NCBI GenBank assembly: GCA_022836615.1
Contig: MU405251.1
Span: 2,387-66,386, forward strand
Reading direction: 5' to 3'
From: Annulohypoxylon bovei var. microspora
Taxonomy: Eukaryota; Ascomycota; Sordariomycetes; Xylariales; Hypoxylaceae
DNA: 64,000 bases
Positions within the stretch are counted from its first letter, which is position 1, and each line of letters opens with the position of its first letter. The position numbers were made by a program, and so were the translations under genes. Under the pieces are notes generated by a model, which was not told the origin of the DNA, did not search any database, and worked only from the letters and a program-made list of their open reading frames with translations. Below are positions 1 through 13,041 of this stretch, piece by piece.

Positions 1-97
1 CCCCGTCCCCCCGTCTGCTCTCGTCCCCGGCCTGCCTCCCCCCCCCCCACCCCCCCCCCCTGGCGCCGCCTGGCCCGGGGGGGGGGGGGGGCCCCCC
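1..97. repeat. C/G homopolymer-rich window start
   Basis: The first 97 bases are almost only C runs followed by a long G run and another C run, unlike anything else in the window. The change to ordinary AT-rich DNA at about base 98 is abrupt. It looks like a contig end or a low-quality assembly edge rather than a biological element. It holds no telomeric TTAGGG units, so it is not a chromosome end as it stands. Confidence 0.6.
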
Positions 98-3000
98 ATG
101 AGCGTAACGATCAGGTCTTCGACTCATCTGCTATATAGCAACTTCATTAAACATGGCTTTTACTATAACCCTTCATTCCAAGATATCACGGAAGTACACC
201 ACGAAGGTATAACTACGGCAAGTCCATGTCTGAGTATCCCACTTACTAGATCTACTGCTAACACTTTGTCCATCATTGATTCTGGAACTCTTGATTCTCG
301 CTTTCGCTGTGCTTTAGGTCAAACACCAAGAACTAAGCTATACTCTAGATTTATCTGGCGGATAATAAAGAGCACGTCAAATTAGTATTTGAGGTATAAT
401 AAGTAGGGAGATTCTGAAGTAACTGGACTCCGTTTCTGACCCCGATCCTTCTGGCCCGAGTTTAACGGTAAACGATCTGAAATACTGCCTTTATCTTAGT
501 CCGAAAACTTCACAACAGCATCCAGAAATAGGCATTGTCTCAAAAAACAAGCCTGAAGAGATGCGTTGACTGGACAGATTGGCATTGGGAGTGTCTATTG
601 ATAATCCTTATGAATAGATGAGGGTATACTCTGGCTTTTAGTTGCAGAACTAGGTACCTAGGCTTCATAGGAATTTTTTCTTGGAAGTGGCTGATATGCC
701 CTGGACGTCTTTCAGAGGAAGTCTAATATGGCATCATTAATTTTTGAAAACGATCTCGTAGAACACTTCTACCGGCAAAAAGTTTTGGCACACTTTTTGT
801 ATACATGCTATTAAAAGCTTCAACACTACATGGGGATCCTTCTTTATCCTTCTTTCAAAAATCCTAATTCGGGCTTCTAAAAAATCGGCGCGGGCATTAG
901 TTCTTTCACTGAGCATATTTTCAAGGCGGTCTCTTTGGACACTACTAATGAATTCAAGTTTACTACCTACCTACTCTTAATACGAATCAAGATCCCTTGT
1001 ATCAGGTGCTCAAAGATCATTCAACATCCCTTCAGCACCTAATATTCTCTATTATGTGACGAATAACTTTGGATACACTTCAATGATCAAGAAACCTACT
1101 CAAACTACGAGGCAAAATATTTCGCGAATACATACATTTAGACCGAATCGAGGTTGAATTCGTCTTCAACCTAGTTTATTGCCCGAGAGATGCCAGATCA
1201 TGTCGACGGAGATAAAATTGCGCGCGCACTGGCAGACCTGATACTTGGCGATCAAACCCGGAGCACCTAGTTAGGGTCCGGTCAGGCAGATCGGACGCGC
1301 TCGGGATATATAGCGTGGCGCGGAGTGGCGCCGGAAGAGCACGCGAGCGAAGAAACGCGAAGCATATTTCGGATTAACGTAGCCTACTCGATATTAAGGG
1401 GTGAAGGCGGACACGCGATGGTGCGGGTTAAAAGCTGCCTCCACATCAAGATCGGGTTCGGAACAACTGACCGAAGATCTCTCGTGTATTTAATTACAGT
1501 GCATGGTTGGCACGCGAGTGGGCATGTGCGCGATTGCGCGTTCTATGTTGATCTCAGATCCACCAAGCCTTCACGTGGAGCAGGTGGAGTTGAATTGTCC
1601 AGAGCTCAGATTGGGATTCACGTGGGATTAGGACTCACTGACGCGACGGCGCAGCTACCACATACCCGGAAAAGGAGAGTATCGAGGCACGCGAATCTCG
1701 AACGTCCCGCCTTCCTCGCTGGACACGATCACGGTCGACGCCAATAGCAGGCGGCACCACACGATACTAGCACCTGGAAAAGTCCGGCCTGAGGTTTAGA
1801 AGAAGTAAAAGGGATATTCCAAAACGCTATTCGCGACGCCATACATTGAAATGATCGTGAAGATCGATTCAGCTTTCTTGCATCTAATTACGGATTGCTG
1901 CTCTCCGCGCGCCTCCTTTTCACGAGGCAGAGCCTCTGATTAGCAGTGCGCCGACCTTGTTACGCCGGCACGCGTTCTCTCCACAGACCAAGCCGCGTGC
2001 CGTGCTCTCCTGGTCGAAATATTAGTGATGTACGAGTTGACTCTGGAGGAATTGGGGTATCAAGCCACCACCGCTGGGTGCCTACGCTGGAGGCAGATCT
2101 TGTAGCTTGGGGAATACTTACCTACCTACCTACTTTCAACGCCTGTTTTATGTTTCTATTGGAACTGCTATGCTTTTTTGGGCTACTTCTGCATTGGCAA
2201 AGGCGAGAGCTCGGAGAGGATGGTTGCCGGTGCAGGCGATCTAAGTAAGTGTTTACCTACGTAGATGGTGAAAAAGGATGAATGTTCAGCCTATCGTCGG
2301 TTTTGTATCTGACAGTCGTTTGGGCGCGTTTCACACCTATTCATATCAAGTTGGTGAGTACTGCCATACGCTGGATTGCTTGTATTGAACAATTCTAAGT
2401 CATGAAGGCAAGTGCTATCATAGCGAGCTACGGAGCTCCGTTGCTTCCGTTCACGGCGAGTCGGTCGTCCGAGAAGGTTAATCTAACCCCGGTAAACCCG
2501 GGATTCTTGGAATTATCGGGGTTACTACGATGAGATGTGTTTAATAGGGGGTTATCACACATTGCACACATAATGCACATGCACACATGCACACATATTT
2601 TGTACATATTCAAATACATACATATACATTAATGGACATGATGACCTGCATCTAAGTTACATAGATATCTAGCCAGTAGATGTGCGAGGAAGTAAGCAGG
2701 TAAGTTTCGTGTATTTCGTGTTGACGGCAGCTCGGAAATGAACGGCATCTAGCAAAAATCCCCGATAGGTGTAAGCCGAGTGGCTGAGTGCTGCGAAATT
2801 AAGGAGAACTTCACGATTGTGATTGTGATGGGTTAACGGCAGCTCTCGACGCCACAGGTCGGGGTAATGATTACCTACACAATCACATTATGCGGGGGAA
2901 GGAAAATGCGAAATGGACTCGGGAGAGAGGCATCTCGATTTTGGACTCCGGAAGATAATGCATTAGATTGAATATGACTTGTCACATTGATCCGCTTCTG

Positions 3001-6000
3001 TTATTGCTTTTTACTGTACCTAGGTATGTACCTACGATTGAAATTGCTGAGGTAATAAAGGTGGTGATAACCCCTGATAACAGGAAAGGGGTAGACAATT
3101 ATTGAAATTGTTAGCGGTGTGTAAGACAGAGAAAATGGAAAAATGAAACTATTTCCAATATCGCTGTTGGTTTCTCTTTGAAAGTAAATATTAGGTAAGA
3201 CTCATTTCCAACTGCAGATGCGATCATGTGGTGAAAGGGAGTTGGAGGTTTCATAATTCGTACGTCAGATTTGAGGCTCTTTCGTCTAATGTCCTATCAA
3301 GATCGACAAGATTGAACCATACAATATAGAACCACGGCTTATCGAGAAAAGGGTCACGTATGCCGCAGCGTGGAGCCGCAGATCCATTCTCCCGTGGGCA
3401 ACGAGTGGGTGTGAAGCGTGCTGGAATAGGCAACCTGACACTGCCTGACTGAGACAACAGACGAAATCAGTCAATATTGTGCGGCACAGCTGTCCAAATT
3501 CTACTCTGCTCCGCCTTTCCCCTTCGTTGGTTTGGTGGTTGTTGATTTCTCCAGTAGCCTACCTCTTGCGACATCTATAACCAACACCATGACCGAACTA
3601 ACGTTCCGTAATGGTTTAGTTTACTATCGCTTGATTGATTGAATTTGACTCGTCCATAGGGCTTAGATAGTCTTAGGTAACCAAGACAGCACCATGTGGG
3701 TAAGGAGGCCGGACGCTCCCGCTCAAATGGCCGGTGCTTCAGATTTATCTCTAAGATAACTTATAGATGGTTTAGTAATGCTGATGAAAGCGAAAGGTAT
3801 CACCTAGATGGGAGAGCCAGAAGTTTAGAAGGCAAGTTATTTACTCCGGGAAGCGCGCTTGACGCCGATTAAAATGCCTTCAACAATGCTAGACCATGTC
3901 GAGGCCGGCTTCAATAGACTCGCTAGCTAATGCAGACTTGCAATGCGCGCGCAGCGTAGAGGGAGGATAGTCTTCAACTTCATGCACCACTTGGTCTAAC
4001 AAACTGGCCAGGCTCCCCGCTCAGGGCGAAAGAACCGCCGGTTGCGACACGACGTCAGCGGTGCCGTGGCCATGTTTGTTGAGGGATGGATGCGATCAAA
4101 CTTCCAATTGCGCACACTCAAAGCCGAGGCTTCAATGCAATCTTGTCGCATGTGGCAAACACTTTAAAATATCGCCGCAGATACTTCAATTGGTTGCGTA
4201 TCACGTATCGAGTTTCAAATGTGCCAATTGATATATGTCGTCGTCGATCGTTTCACGAAACAACGTATTCGTGTGTACCATGTGATGGCTTCATCTTCAT
4301 CTTCAATGCTCCCCTTATCGGGAATCCATCCTACCTAGGTAATTGCTCGTTAGCTACATGCACATCGCCTAGGTTGGAGTATTTACCTCAGATAATAAAT
4401 TGTTGGTTTCGATAGTGTCTCTCACCTATCTATGTATGATGTGTTTTTAGTCGGGCTTTTAGTCTAACTTCTTTGCTTTGCTTCTGACCCGGTCGCCTGG
4501 AAGCGATTTTTCATCATGGATACGTGTCATACTCATTGTGCAGTCACAGGGCCAGACTTCTTTCGAAGGTGCAGCAGTCGGGGAAAAGCGCATGTCATAG
4601 AGAAAAGACTGTACACAACCCTAATACCGGTGTTCTGGAAAGGTGTGGTAGTATCACATAATATTAAGGTAATAGCTCGTACCCAGCACTGTAGTCGGCC
4701 GAATGACCCTTGAGATCAATCTATCTGTAACCTTGCACGACTCAAGTTGAAGGATGGCGAATAGCGAATACCAGGGCTGGAAGAGATCAAGAAGGTTACT
4801 GTAAACCCGAGATTCAATCCATGGTGATAACACGCAAGCCGTAATGAGCATGGATTCTTTCGTCGGTTGGCGATCAAGAGGATCTAGAACTTTAGAAAAT
4901 TCTTACGGAAGGCCCTTGCGAAACTTGCCAAAACCTACCCTTACCTTCATCTCCCCGGTCGTGTCGACTAGTCGACCTGCCAGCTTCAGGCTCGTGTCAA
5001 GGTAATTAGAGTAAGAAAAAAAAAGGGGCGCAGTAACTCGGAAAACTCTAGCATGCGGTGTGGAGTTCACCCCGGTTCCGCTCCCCTGTCCCCACGGCAT
5101 AGGCGGAAGTACGTAGCGACTTGATAGCGCTCCATGATCTTCATTGCAATAAAATAAGGCCGCCATGCCGTCGTGAGACGACGGCGTTTCGACGGCGTAA
5201 GATTCTGCATTCATGAAATCTCCGCCACTATTGTATTAGTTTAATTAATAACGGTCCCGTCAGTCCCCGTGTTTTAGCCTAGCACTATTTGTTTTACCTA
5301 ACCATATGGAGAATATGACGCCTCCCAAAAGGGGGATGGTTGGTTGCGCGACGGGTTTGCCGCCCGCATATTACGGCGTAACCGTATTCACCTAATAGTT
5401 CGCCGGTGTTCGTCTCGTCGTTCGACTAACAAGCGGAACGGTTCGCTGGTCCACATGGGACTTGACGGACTACCGACTAATAGTCGAACTGCCGCAAAAG
5501 ATCCCTCGCATGAACATCCGCGCCGTCGGTAGCCCATACATACCTAGGTAGGTAAGTACATAGTACGTTTAAATGGTTCGAGTCTAGCATGATTTCATAT
5601 TTCGAGGCGGAAAACTTGGCTGGTATAGAAGGAAGTGCAGGATTAACACTAGACAGGGTAGAGTAAATATTTTCACTAGATGCTGTATGTATGTATGATA
5701 CCATGCAGACATGTAAACGACGAGCATGTGTTTTTGACCTACAGTGCGTATTCGTCCCAACCCCTATTTTCTCACATTCCTTGCTTCGTCATGTCTACAC
5801 TGTACGAATACATCGTCATGCACGTGTATGAATCCGTATGCATGTATGTGTGAAATTATGCCGAATACGACTAACTATGTACATGTATGTAGTATGTTGC
5901 ATATGGCACCGAGGGATTAGTATTATGCATACACAGGCCTCATTAGGTGCTGGTCGCTTAGACAGATTATGGGTATCTTCTGGCTTCTACTCAAGAAAAA

Positions 6001-6246
6001 GCATGTCGGGAAATGACAGTACATGTAGAACTTTTAAACAGAGAAAATAGACCACGCTGACGCTCCGGCTCAACCGAGTGCATAGGCAGACAAAGAAAAG
6101 CAAAATAGAAGGCTTTTGGCACATCCATAGCGAAATGAACTCCAGCCCTGCCGTCCCAAAAGTAGATGTACAAGCCTTTTATGAACCCATCCGCGCACGC
6201 GCGCCCGTACAAAACAAAGATCTAGGTAGAAAAAAATTCTAGAAAT
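98..6246. other. Gene-poor region, no supported gene
   Basis: About 6 kb without a convincing coding region. The open frames here are short, overlap on both strands and show no recognisable domain. The first kilobase is AT-rich and has the worn look of old transposon DNA, but I could not identify a transposase, reverse transcriptase or terminal repeat. A CA/TA-rich simple stretch lies at about 2560-2630 and ACCTAGGTA-type strings occur at about 2120-2135 and 5541-5556. Confidence 0.5.
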
Positions 6247-8402
6247 CTAGTTTAGTTTCGGCTCGCCTGATGGCAGAGTTTTCAAGCTGTCGTCCAAAGA
6301 CTCGAGCTTCTTCATATCTCCGTACTTGTTCGTCCATTCGCTGTTCACATTGCGGTAATCCTCAGGGCCGTAAGAGTCGTAAAGTTCACCGAAGAATCCC
6401 TTCTTGCGGTAGATGTTTAGACCCAAGTCGCGCTGCAACAAGTCAAGGTATGGCACGGCGTCGAAGATGAAGTTAGGGTTCTTGGAACCCCAATCGGTCG
6501 GGTAACGCCACTTTCCGAAGCGGTTATACAACACGGTATTGTAACGCAACTCATTCATCGCCTTCTCGTCACCCAAAGATGCTGACGGATCCAGCTCCAG
6601 CTTGCCAGCGAAGTATGCGCTAATCCAGAGACCCTGCAGGTGCGCTGTGATCATGTTGCTGAAGTTAGACACGATGCCGATGAACGCCGTATCGCGAGCA
6701 CGTAGGAAGCGTTCAGATGGCGGCACTAAGAAGTGGTGGAGCATGTACGGCGTGAGGGGCTTATATGGCGTCACCTCGTCCGTGCTTGTGATACCCTTCT
6801 GCTGTGTCATAGGGATGTAGTTCTTGTTCCACACGGGCTGATCTTTTAGTCGTGGGAATCGCTCGAGAATCTCCTTGTCAGCTCGCTCAATCAATGCCTG
6901 GTCATTGGCGAGATCAGCCGTCGGCGCATCTGTGCTTAAGGTGTGAGGAATTCCCAGTTCAGCCTCGATTCCTTCGGGCATGAACTTGATGGGCGGTACG
7001 TGTTTCCAACCGGTGTGGGCGAGCAGGACCTCAGACTCAAACTCGATACCGTCGGAAAGGTGGACCTTGCCTGGGCTCAGATGGTCAATCTCGCTCACGT
7101 AGACGTTGACAAGATCACTCTTGACGATATCCATAAAGTTGGTATCGTAATTCATAATGCTGAAACTGGAACCCGTAAACATCGGGTCGGTCCAGGGCTT
7201 CAGCTTAGCTGTTTTGGGGTGAGAGTCGTAAGCATTGAGACTGATAACGTCTCCACCAAGAACTTTCCAAAACGAGTTGACGATCGTTCGTCCGACAGCC
7301 GTGCCGTGGTAGAAGCCACGAATGCCACCATAGCCATCTACATCACCCCAAACACAAGGGCTGAACCAAGTCAGGAAGCGAATGTCTATTCACGTTTGTT
7401 AGGAATTAAATCGTGTAGTAGATGCGACAACCACAACTTACTAGCAAGCTTCTCAATCCACTTCTTTAGTGGCGTCACGTATGATGGCGCAATCCAGCAC
7501 GGGCCGTGACCAGATGCTATCGGGTTTGGTTAGCCACCATCGTCATTCACTAAGATAAGAAGAAAAAGGCCAATGCACATACATCGAATAACCCAATCGA
7601 CCTTGACGCCCGCTGTCGCATACGCGTATACGGCATCCCAGGCGAACTTAGTGCCGCCAAAGATCGTCACTCTCTTTGCCGTTTTTAGAGTATCGGCGTT
7701 CTGTTGGAACTGCTTGCCATGGAATATTCTGCCGCCGAAGGTTTCTTGTCCTTCGAAGTGCGGCAAGAACGGTTCTGATGTTAGACCCGTGGCAAAGATG
7801 ACACGGCGTGCGAAGACCTTAGTCTCGCTTTGGTTTGGGGGTGTGATCGTCAAGATCCAGCCGCCCTCGACAGTATCTTGGTGTTCCGCGACGTGCACTT
7901 TCGTATTCAAGCGTACCATGTTGGTGATGCCGAATCTGGTCGCGTACGCGTTGAGGTAGTTGTTGATAACCTCACCCGGCATGTGTTCACCTGTCTTCAC
8001 ACCGAATGTCGCCGTGTCCATGGGGAAGTCGGGATATTCGAATGTTCCAAGCAGATTGTTACTCTTCAAGCCAGGATACAGACGGTCGGCGGCCCACGTG
8101 CCGCCCAAGCTGGACTGCGAGTCGAACACGGCTAAGGAGCATTCTGGTTGAGTGCAGTGAAACTGCTTCGCGGCGGCCAGTCCATACCACCCTACGATGT
8201 CGGAGAGAGTCAACTAAGGGTCCTGTCTTACTCATTGCGTGCGAGATATCTCACTGGCGTATGATGAAGGGGTATATAAGATAAGGAAAGGGGATGGCTT
8301 ACCAGCGCCGACGACGGCGCAGTCTAATTTTTCCATCGTGATGTTTTCGTTTTCGTTCATTTTGATAGTATCGCTCTTCTCGGAGAATGTTGTATTCGCC
8401 AT
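6247..8402 (-). CDS. FAD-dependent monooxygenase, FMO/Baeyer-Villiger type
   Basis: A 640-residue flavoprotein monooxygenase of the class that uses NADPH and O2 to oxygenate small organic molecules. Exons (read on the minus strand): 8402-8303, 8191-7583, 7516-7442, 7385-6247; all junctions are GT/AG and the frame closes. The FAD-binding Rossmann motif VVGAGWYGLAAA spans the first intron (about residues 30-41). An NADPH-type second dinucleotide motif, FGGTKFAWDA, lies near the end of exon 2. FHGKQF is close to the FxGxxxH fingerprint of FMO/BVMO enzymes but lacks its histidine. The start is the first ATG in frame with the Rossmann motif. There is no signal peptide, so it is probably cytosolic. 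The nearest gene upstream is 2.4 kb away. The substrate cannot be told from sequence; related fungal proteins are often annotated dimethylaniline monooxygenase, which is a family label only. Confidence 0.88.
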
Positions 8403-10837
8403 GACGATATATTATCACTCTCTCTCGCTAAGTCTTTGTCCGAGAACCCTGCCAGTATGCAACTAGATATTACTTCGCTCTTGGTCTAACAAAAAACCGG
8501 GAAAGCGGGATAAAGGACATGCGTAGGATAAACTTGGAAGTACGAAACGCCCAGAGCTATTAAGACATATCAGAGACATATTAGTCGACTTAACTGAGCC
8601 CCCCCAGCGCGTTAGGAGGCCTGGACCTCTCGCCATGCTGAGCAAGAAATAGCCTCGTCTGTATCATCCTCATCCCAGCGGCCCGCCTTAATCTTAGTCG
8701 TCGTGTAGTCGTACGGTGCGAGGCAAGGGGGCACGGGGCCGATTCTTTGGGCTTTGGGGGCGACATGAGTGAACCATGCTGCCATGAAGGATGTGTATGG
8801 ATTGTGTATTATGAGATGCTTCTCTAAACGGAAACTCTCCACAATCTTGGCAGTAGCTGCTAAATGCTAATCTAACCCACCAATACCAAATCAGTATGTC
8901 TACCGAGAAGATCATGCCGATCGCTTGCCGTTTTCGGACTTGGACTGGTCTTACTCGTCCTATTCGTCCCGCCGTCGCAATACATAAGAACCACCATTCC
9001 CTCCTTTTCGTCTCCTTAAGACCCCACCGCTGCTCTAAGCCTGACATTAGCTGACATTTTATAACCTACTAAATCTGAAATGTTCCCCAGTTTACTGTTA
9101 TGATATGCACGAAATTCAAGATAATTAATAGAACTCCAACTATAGTAGCGTCTCCATCGGCACAGGCCGCACCCGTCTTACGACAGAGGGGAGACGCTAC
9201 ACTGCACTGACAGAGCAATGACCAATTCTTGAACAATGATAATGATAGCCACGATTTGCGCCATTCATGGAAAATGGTGGAAGAGAGCCCTAGATGAGAT
9301 GGTTCCCGTCGTTGGTGCTACATAGTTCGTGTAAGTCATCTACGTTGGTGTATTGGTGTATTAGTGCGTTAGTGTTGCCACGAAATGATGAGAGTGAGAA
9401 TATAGGTAGGTATCAATTGTTCGCTTACATCTAATTCTCGCTTGCGCCAACTTGCATACATATGTATGCAGGATGTTTCACACCATCTTCTTTCGTTTAA
9501 TCGTAGATTCTTAGATGTTCCAACATCCATGCATAGAAAAAATCTCGGAGGGTATAGGGTATCATGCATAATAGCTTCAAATGAAGCACAAGTCCGAACT
9601 ATTATGTACTGAAGCTACCTAGCTAGGTACCTAAGAATACATGCAGTATATGCAGCTAGTAACACCGAATTGGTAAGGAATCCCGGGGAGAAATTCCGAC
9701 CGCCTGAGGCTCCTCTTCGCTCGTTTTTTTAGTTTCAATAATCGTATCTTACCCCCTGATCATTCAATTCATTCGTCTTTCGATATAGATCAAGGGAACT
9801 TTTTTTTATGATCTATTTCACCTGTCCGAGTTTACCTGGTTCCCTTCCCCTAGCGATCCCTAGCAGTTCCTAGCAATTGGGGCACAAAGCCTTACGATGG
9901 AGAACCAAGCCCGCGGAGTGTCCAGAGCTTTTTTTTCGCCGGGGGCTGAAGCGTGGCGGTCCCGCAAACATGCAGAGGCTAACTTGCCGGCCCCTGAAGG
10001 AATGTAACGGTGACCTTTAGCCGCGCATGCTCTCATGCATAGAATCGGGGACGATTTTCGTCTCATAGGACACGGCACATTAAAGAAGACAGAAAATTAG
10101 CTGTATGAGCTCTAGGGCTTATGTGACGGATACGCGAGCTGGGGGTAGCTTGGGTTGTAATATTGGAGGTGCGTTTCTGGCAGTTTGTCTGGCAGTCTGG
10201 CAGTCTGGTTACCAAGATTTGAATAAGGAGATGATGATGTTGCTGATATCGATGCCGATGCTGATATCACATACTTATGTGTCTGTTCCTGCATTACTAG
10301 GCAAATAACACCCGTATGTGATCATGCGGTTCATTGTCGAATAAGTGACCGACGTCGTCACACGAACGATAATCGCAGTTGAGCTCCAGATACAGTTCGA
10401 AGCCACGTCGATCCCTCGCCAGGTCCCCATCGGCTATCCACCCTGATAATGATTCGAGATTAGCCCGCCCCTGGTCGATACAGCCAAATTGTGGTTCAGG
10501 CTCAAAATGAAGAACCCATGTTGATACCCCGATCTCTCTATCGTGAATTGACCAGTCATAAAGCCTTTCACAAAAGAGAGGGCCTTCTTTTAAGTCCCTA
10601 AAAGTGAATAATTATATGTTATGACTTATACTATATACGAGTCAACCACCAGGGGCGTACATACCTACTCAGCTGTCAAACAGTAAAAAGTCTACCCACC
10701 CGTCACATCTATTCGTTCGTCTTCACTAGTCAACTTAGTCAAGTCTTTCACTAGCTGTCAGTTGTCAGTTGTCAGTCTTTAGTCTCTCGTTCGATTCACT
10801 CACTTCTCAACGCTCTCTGCCTGGGCGGTTTTTCGAT
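8403..10837. other. Intergenic, 2.4 kb
   Basis: It separates the divergent monooxygenase and SAT4-type genes and so should hold both promoters. I see only short unassignable open frames. It contains the ACCTAGGTA-like string at 9615-9635, an imperfect repeat of TCTGGCAG at about 10178-10205, and tandem TTGTCAG units at about 10757-10777 just upstream of the SAT4-type gene start. Confidence 0.5.
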
Positions 10838-12507
10838 ATGTCTTCGGCCGCAACAACCGCGGACCCGGCGGCGGCCGCTGCTGCTGCCGCTGCCGCCCAA
10901 CAAGCTGCCGCAGCGGCCATGCTTCAGTTCACCATAGAGGCCTTCACGCTCCTAGGCTTCGGTCTCCTCGTTACAATGCTTCGGACGTATGCTCGTATAA
11001 AGGCTGTGGGATTCAAAGGTTTACAAGCCGACGACTATTTAGTCTGGGTTGGAGCGGTTAGTCTGAGCTCGTGTCCGATGAAGTTATTTGTGTAGTTACC
11101 TAACACGTGGCCACGTAGATATTCTACGCCATCGAGTCCTGTCTTGCGTACTCAGTCGGTCATTTCGCTCAGGGGTTAGCCAACAATGGTATGACAGATG
11201 CTGAACGAGCTGCGTTATCACCCGACAGCGCGGAATATATAACTAGGTATGTCGATACGGATGACGATGAGAGGCGGAGTGAGCGAGAAAGGAGTGAGTA
11301 TGCTAACTGGCATTTTCAGAGTTACCGGATCCAAGATCCAACTTGCTGGATGGTCGTCTTACTCTGTCCTTCTTTGGTCACTCAAGGCATCGCTTTTAGT
11401 CTTTTACATGCGGTTGACGGTAAGAACTTGACTTATAGAACTGTTTACTGTTTATTTGAAGGACTTATTACTAAGTGTATATACAGGCGGGTTTGAAGAA
11501 AACTTACTTGATCCGTATTTACATCGGATTCGGTCTCTTGGGAGCTAGTTTCGTTACCATCTTGATGAACCTTTTCCTCGCTTGCCGACCATTCCAGAAC
11601 TACTGGCAAATCAACCCCGACCCTGGCAGTATGTATCCCCCTCAGGTCTCTTAGCGACAACGAACCAATGCTAACATGATTATCAAGACACCTGCCAGCC
11701 CGCTGTCTCAAACCAGATCATTTGGGTCTACCTCTCGATGAACGTGGTCACTGATTTGTATCTAATTTCGATTCCCGTTCCTATGCTTTGGCAATCAAGC
11801 TTGAGACCCGTTAAGAAGTTCGGCTTGATCCTTCTGTTTAGCGGAGGGTTGTTCGTCGTCGCTTGCGCTATCCTGCGATGCGCTCTCATTGTAACCGTAA
11901 GTTCGCTACCTCGAAGTGGCGTAGTCCAGTTGGCAAGTATCCAGAAACTCATACATCATAGGACCCCGTCAATGGAGCTCAGCTCGCCGGTTCCTGGGCA
12001 GTGCGGGAAACATTCGTCGCAGTCGTTACAACTAACCTTCCTATGGTCTTCCCTCTCATCAAGACATGGCTCGGCCCCGTCTTCGGCTCCCTCCTCACGA
12101 CGATGCGTTCGCAGCAGAAGCTCACCGATAAGGAGTCGAGAAGCGACCTGCGCACATTTGGTGGCGGCAGTCACAACACCTGGAGACGTCGTGGCGCCGG
12201 ACCCCCTACAGCGAACCCTATCACCAACATCACCTTCAACGAGAGCGAGGAACGAATGGTCGACGATGTTAAGATGCACGACTTGAAGGGATGGACCGAC
12301 ACGAGCACCACGGGCAGCACTCCCGCCCCCAACAATAACATTCGCAAGCACGTCGAGGTCGCCGTTGTCAGCGAGATGCGTGACGAGAGAGACGTACCAG
12401 ATAACCGCGGCCACGTCGTCGGCGACGAAGAGAACCAGCACCACGGCAACTTCTCCTTTGCCAGAGGTCCGCGAAGATCGAGTTATACCGGCCAAGGTCG
12501 GATGTAA
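10838..12507 (+). CDS. SAT4-family fungal rhodopsin-domain membrane protein
   Basis: A 447-residue integral membrane protein of the fungal SAT4/rhodopsin-domain family, which has seven predicted helices and is often named PTH11-like when a CFEM domain is present; none is seen here. Exons: 10838-11056, 11119-11246, 11320-11419, 11487-11628, 11688-11896, 11962-12507, all GT/AG and in frame. Family landmarks are LRTYARIK after helix 1, DDYLVWVG, a stretch GSKIQLAGWSSY before a central helix, LACRPFQNYW, and WVYLSMNVVTDLYLISIPVP. The start is the ATG directly before MSSAATT; the frame is open further upstream but has no earlier ATG. A poly-alanine run follows at residues 11-27. The C-terminal 120 residues are polar and cytosolic, with clusters of charged residues. 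Members of this family are thought to act as surface receptors or sensors, but no ligand is known for this one. Confidence 0.9.
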
Positions 12508-13041
12508 AAATAATACCAAAAAAGTTATTAGGTTACGGACTTTTAACAGTAATATATACCCGCCGAACTTCCATCATCGCTGGCGCAAACGGGAAAGTGC
12601 AGAAAAATTCACAGGCGCTAGATCTGGGAGATGTAAAAAGGAAACTGGAACTATTTCGGCTCTTTCAGCGATGTTTCTATTGTATATAGGAGCTTGGAGT
12701 ACTTATACGGGAGTCCCAGACCTTATCCGGTTCAACAGGGACGGTTTCTTCTTAGCGTTCAAAACTCTGGCTGGTAAAGAGAGCAAAAGGCGCTCCAGTG
12801 AGCAAAAAACACCTAGGGTCTCATTTTTGTCTGAATATAGGTAGCGAGTCGTCTGTTATGATAGTGTGTATTTACAAGAGTCGGATGTCACAGCAAAACC
12901 GAAGGAATTTAAAGTGTTATATATCAGTGAAGTATGGGGGAAATGACCCGGTCCCATGGTGCTGGGTAGGGATACGAAACATTGGTACTGGTTTTAACAT
13001 TGATATATTAAGTCATTCTTCATTTGTTTCAAGGACTTGAT
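12508..13041. other. Short intergenic region between convergent genes
   Basis: It holds the 3' ends of the SAT4-type gene (+) and the NmrA-like gene (-), which face each other. No coding region or repeat is recognised. Confidence 0.5.

Noticed and set aside
98..385. 95-codon open frame at the left edge
   Set aside because: No family signature; I looked for copia or gypsy motifs and found none that hold up.
5570..5590. tRNA B-box-like string GGTTCGAGTC
   Set aside because: No A box or cloverleaf around it.
8899..9055. Possible Arg-rich leader-like short protein beginning MSTEKIMPIACRFR
   Set aside because: About 50 codons, no downstream exon that makes sense and strong antisense frames; likely chance.
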